Below, piece by piece: positions 61,718-64,000 of a stretch of DNA of 64,000 bases (position 1 is the first letter of the stretch; each line of letters starts with the position of its first letter). Both the position numbers and the translations under genes were made by a program. The notes under the pieces were generated by a model. It searched no databases. It was not told the DNA's origin and worked only from the letters and a program-made list of their open reading frames with translations. This DNA comes from Limnohabitans sp. TEGF004 (GTDB lineage: Bacteria; Pseudomonadota; Gammaproteobacteria; Burkholderiales; Burkholderiaceae_C), in NCBI RefSeq assembly GCF_027924965.1, contig NZ_AP027056.1, positions 62,001-126,000 on the forward strand. Reading direction: 5' to 3'.

Positions 61718-62149
61718 ATGCTTTGGATCAAATCTTTTCACATCATCTTCGTGGCCAGCTGGTTTGCGGGCTTGTTTTACCTGCCGCGCATCTTCGTGAA
61801 TTTGGCGTCCGTGCCTGAAGGGTCCGACGCTGAAGAAGCCCGCTTGCTACTGATGGCGCGCAAGCTGATGCGCTTCACGACTTTGTTGATGGTGCCTGCG
61901 GTGGCCTTAGGCTTGGTGCTGTGGCTGTATTACGGCATTGGCTTGGTTGGCGTGGGCAATGGTTGGATGCATGCCAAGCTCACCATCGTGTTGCTGGCAT
62001 TGGGCTACCACCACGGCTGCGGCCGCTTGTTGCGCAAGTTCGAAGCGCGCACCAACACGCGTGGCCACGTTTGGTATCGCTGGTTCAACGAGATTCCGGT
62101 GGTCTTGCTGACCATTGCCGTGATCTTGGTGGTCGTCAAACCTTTCTAA
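61718..62149 (+). CDS. hemJ: HemJ-type protoporphyrinogen IX oxidase
   Basis: A 143-residue inner-membrane enzyme with four TM helices. FHIIFVASWFAGLFYLPRIFV (in overview) contains the conserved His and the YLPR motif, and WMHAKLTIVLLALGYHHG the second conserved His/Lys. HemJ oxidises protoporphyrinogen IX to protoporphyrin IX in bacteria that lack HemG and HemY. Closeness to hemB supports the role. TAAACT near 61705 is a possible -10 box. Confidence 0.88.
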   Translation: MLWIKSFHIIFVASWFAGLFYLPRIFVNLASVPEGSDAEEARLLLMARKLMRFTTLLMVPAVALGLVLWLYYGIGLVGVGNGWMHAKLTIVLLALGYHHGCGRLLRKFEARTNTRGHVWYRWFNEIPVVLLTIAVILVVVKPF

Positions 62150-62164
62150 AACACGCGCTGGCCC

Positions 62165-63262
62165 ATGCGTAAAACGTCCGCTTGGCCCCTGTCGCAAATT
62201 TGCGTGGCGTTGATCGTCTACGCCAGTCTGTATCCGTTTGACCATTGGCGTGACCAAGGCATTTGGACGTGGTCATTTCTCACCGCACCTTGGCCCAAGT
62301 ATTGGTTGGGGTTTGATGTGGTGGCCAACGTCTTGGGTTACGCCCCGCTGGGCTTTTTCTTAACTTTGAGCGCCATGCGCATGGGCTGGCAAACCCGCGA
62401 GGTGTTGCTCTCCACGTTGGCGGCTGCGGTGCTGTCGCTCACGATGGAAGGCCTACAAAGCTACTTGCCAGCGCGCGTGCCATCGTTGCCAGATTTTTTG
62501 CTCAACACCTTGGGCGCTTTCATGGGTGCGGTGTTGGCCAATTCGCTCGAGCATTTAGGACTGCTGCGCCGCTGGAGCCAGTTTCGCGAACGTTGGTTTG
62601 TGCGTGACGCCTACATGGCCTTGGTGTTGATGGCGGTGTGGCCTGCCGCTTTGTTGTTTCCGGTGGCTGTGCCCCTGGGTTTGGGGCAGGTTTGGGAGCG
62701 TGTGGAAGATGCGTTGACCAGCGCTTTTGAAGCCACGCCGTTTGAAGATTGGATTCCGCTGCGTGCCTTTGAGCTGGAGCCTTTGCTGCCAGGCGCTGAG
62801 CTGTTGTGCGTGATGTTGGGCTTGCTTGTGCCGTGCTTGTTGGGCTTTGGTGTGATTCGCCAAGCGGGGCAGCGCTTGGTGTATGTGTTGGTGGTGTTGG
62901 GCATGGCGTTGGGCGTGAGTGCCTTGTCAGCCGCACTCAGCTACGGCCCCGCGCACGCGTGGACTTGGCTGGACTTGCCTGTGGTGCTGGGCTTGGTTTT
63001 TGGTTGTGTGGTGGCTTTGTTGTTCTTGCCGCTGTCGGCCCGCACTGCTTGGGCGTTTTTGTTGCTCGCGGTGTTGGTGCAACAAAGCGTGTTGAACCAG
63101 TCACCCGAGAGTGCGTACTTTGCACAGACCTTGCAAACTTGGGAGCAGGGCCGATTCATTCGCTTTCATGGCCTGGTGCAATGGTTGGGCTGGCTGTGGC
63201 CCTATGCCGTGTTGATGCTGGCGCTGGGGCGTTTGTCACGTGAGCGCAGCACGCAAAACTAA
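62165..63262 (+). CDS. VanZ-family membrane protein
   Basis: A 365-residue membrane protein with about eight TM helices. The N-terminal half has the VanZ pattern: YASLYPFDHWRDQG, GFDVVANVLGYAPLGFFLTLS and SLTMEGLQSYLPARVPSLPDFLLNTLGAFMG in overview. The C-terminal half is a hydrophobic extension of unknown role. VanZ gives low-level teicoplanin resistance in some Gram-positives; in proteobacteria the function is not established. Confidence 0.8.
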   Translation: MRKTSAWPLSQICVALIVYASLYPFDHWRDQGIWTWSFLTAPWPKYWLGFDVVANVLGYAPLGFFLTLSAMRMGWQTREVLLSTLAAAVLSLTMEGLQSYLPARVPSLPDFLLNTLGAFMGAVLANSLEHLGLLRRWSQFRERWFVRDAYMALVLMAVWPAALLFPVAVPLGLGQVWERVEDALTSAFEATPFEDWIPLRAFELEPLLPGAELLCVMLGLLVPCLLGFGVIRQAGQRLVYVLVVLGMALGVSALSAALSYGPAHAWTWLDLPVVLGLVFGCVVALLFLPLSARTAWAFLLLAVLVQQSVLNQSPESAYFAQTLQTWEQGRFIRFHGLVQWLGWLWPYAVLMLALGRLSRERSTQN

Positions 63263-63271
63263 AATCTCTTC

Positions 63272-63607
63272 ATGACTCAAAACTCGTACTACAAACATCA
63301 CATTTTTTTCTGCCTGAATCAGCGCGAGAACGGCCAAGATTGCTGTGCCAACCACGGCGCACAAGAAACGTTTGACCATTGCAAAGCCCAAGTCAAAGCG
63401 GCAGGCCTCGCAGGCGCGGGCGGCGTGCGGGTGAACAAGGCGGGCTGCTTAGACCGCTGCGCAGGCGGCCCCGTGGCGGTGGTGTATCCCGAAGGCGTTT
63501 GGTACACGGTGATGGATAAGAGCGATGTGAACGAGATTGTGGAAAGCCACTTGAAAAACGGCCAAGTGGTTGAGCGCTTGGTGGTACCCGCCCACGTGGG
63601 GCGTTGA
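63272..63607 (+). CDS. Thioredoxin-like 2Fe-2S ferredoxin
   Basis: A 111-residue protein of the NuoE-like 2Fe-2S ferredoxin group. The Cys ligands lie in HHIFFCLNQRENGQDCC and NKAGCLDRCAGGPVAVVYPEG, and the end EIVESHLKNGQVV is typical. It is a soluble electron carrier with unknown partners. It lies 10 bp after the VanZ-type gene and 8 bp before the alpha/beta hydrolase gene. Confidence 0.9.
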   Translation: MTQNSYYKHHIFFCLNQRENGQDCCANHGAQETFDHCKAQVKAAGLAGAGGVRVNKAGCLDRCAGGPVAVVYPEGVWYTVMDKSDVNEIVESHLKNGQVVERLVVPAHVGR

Positions 63608-63614
63608 GGCAGTC

Positions 63615-64000
63615 ATGAATTCACAAACCCAAAAAATCACCCTTGAAGGCGAAGCGGGCGTCATTGAAGCTTTGCGTGACGAGCCCGAGGGCGTGTCGCG
63701 TGGTGTGGCCATCGTGGCGCACCCGCACCCTTTGTTTGGCGGCACCATGGACAACAAAGTGGTGCAAACACTGGCGCGTGCCTTTGTGCAATGCGGCTGG
63801 ACGGTGGTACGTTTTAATTTTCGCGGCGTCGGCGCGTCGGCGGGCGAGCACGATACAGGCGCTGGCGAAGCGCGTGACTTTTTGCGCGTGGTTGAACAAG
63901 TAGCGCCCAGTGGTCTGTTGGTGATTGCAGGCTTTTCGTTTGGCTCTTTTGTGGCCAGCCATGCTTTGGCCGAGCTGCACACGCATCGTGCGATTGAGAA
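63615..64000 (+). CDS. Alpha/beta hydrolase, 3'-truncated by the window edge
   Basis: The first 128 residues of a hydrolase of about 210 residues in this family: VAIVAHPHPLFGGTMDNKVVQTLARAF, NFRGVGASAGEHDTG and the nucleophile elbow AGFSFGSFVASHAL, which holds the catalytic Ser. The acid and His are beyond the window. It follows the ferredoxin by 7 bp, and the pair is often found together in Burkholderiales. Substrate is unknown. Confidence 0.85.
   Translation, partial: MNSQTQKITLEGEAGVIEALRDEPEGVSRGVAIVAHPHPLFGGTMDNKVVQTLARAFVQCGWTVVRFNFRGVGASAGEHDTGAGEARDFLRVVEQVAPSGLLVIAGFSFGSFVASHALAELHTHRAIE

Overview
This 64 kb window is a chromosomal segment of a betaproteobacterium, most likely a freshwater Comamonadaceae (Limnohabitans/Rhodoferax-like). 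That placement is an inference from gene content and style: moderately high GC, GatCAB, mreBCD-mrdA, a UrtABCDE urea transporter beside urease, an SHP/DHC/cytochrome b cluster with a QseBC-type two-component system, and the close, overlapping gene packing usual for that family. I see no phage, insertion sequence, CRISPR array, rRNA or tRNA. Both ends cut a gene: alanine racemase at the left and an alpha/beta hydrolase at the right.

Layout. 1-7 kb: alr (partial), a tautomerase-like gene, a large hybrid sensor kinase, radA and a DUF5666 lipoprotein. 7-10.6 kb: a five-gene operon for c-type cytochromes SHP and DHC, a cytochrome b561 and a QseB/QseC-type pair. It is preceded by two PmrA/QseB-like boxes, so the encoded regulator probably controls its own operon. 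10.6-20.5 kb: ilvE, a CHCC zinc-finger protein, waaF, an AT-richer glycosyltransferase, a nitronate monooxygenase-like enzyme, a second two-component system, an AmpG-like transporter, an M48 protease and two small envelope proteins. 20.4-25.4 kb: a membrane histidine kinase, a metallo-beta-lactamase-fold hydrolase, a half-AraC HTH protein overlapping a ParA-like ATPase, and a PAS hybrid kinase. A related palindrome occurs at two places in this stretch.

25.4-31.4 kb: LysR, a DODA-type dioxygenase, cytochrome b561, two YceI proteins, a LysE exporter, panD and a BaiN/HI0933-family flavoprotein. 31.4-42.8 kb: the urea region. It has ureD (+), urtEDCBA (-), and ureA, a 55-residue His-rich membrane protein, then ureBCEFG (+). 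The urtA-ureA divergent spacer carries two opposed sigma-54-type promoters and a cluster of NtrC-like half-sites. This suggests urea import and hydrolysis are switched on together under nitrogen limitation.

42.8-52.9 kb: xth, pyrE, a YitT-type membrane protein, gatBAC and the divergent mreBCD-mrdA cell-shape cluster. 52.9-59.9 kb: a TSUP permease, a GMC oxidoreductase, mmsA, a LysR regulator with a perfect operator-like palindrome, a short-chain dehydrogenase and a dienelactone hydrolase. 59.9-64 kb: a MASE1-like membrane protein, hemB, hemJ, a VanZ-family protein, a 2Fe-2S ferredoxin and the truncated hydrolase.

The least explained parts are the ParA/half-AraC module with its shared palindrome, the small protein inside the urease operon, and the regulatory DNA of the urea and SHP operons. 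All assignments come from reading the sequence. No database search was run.
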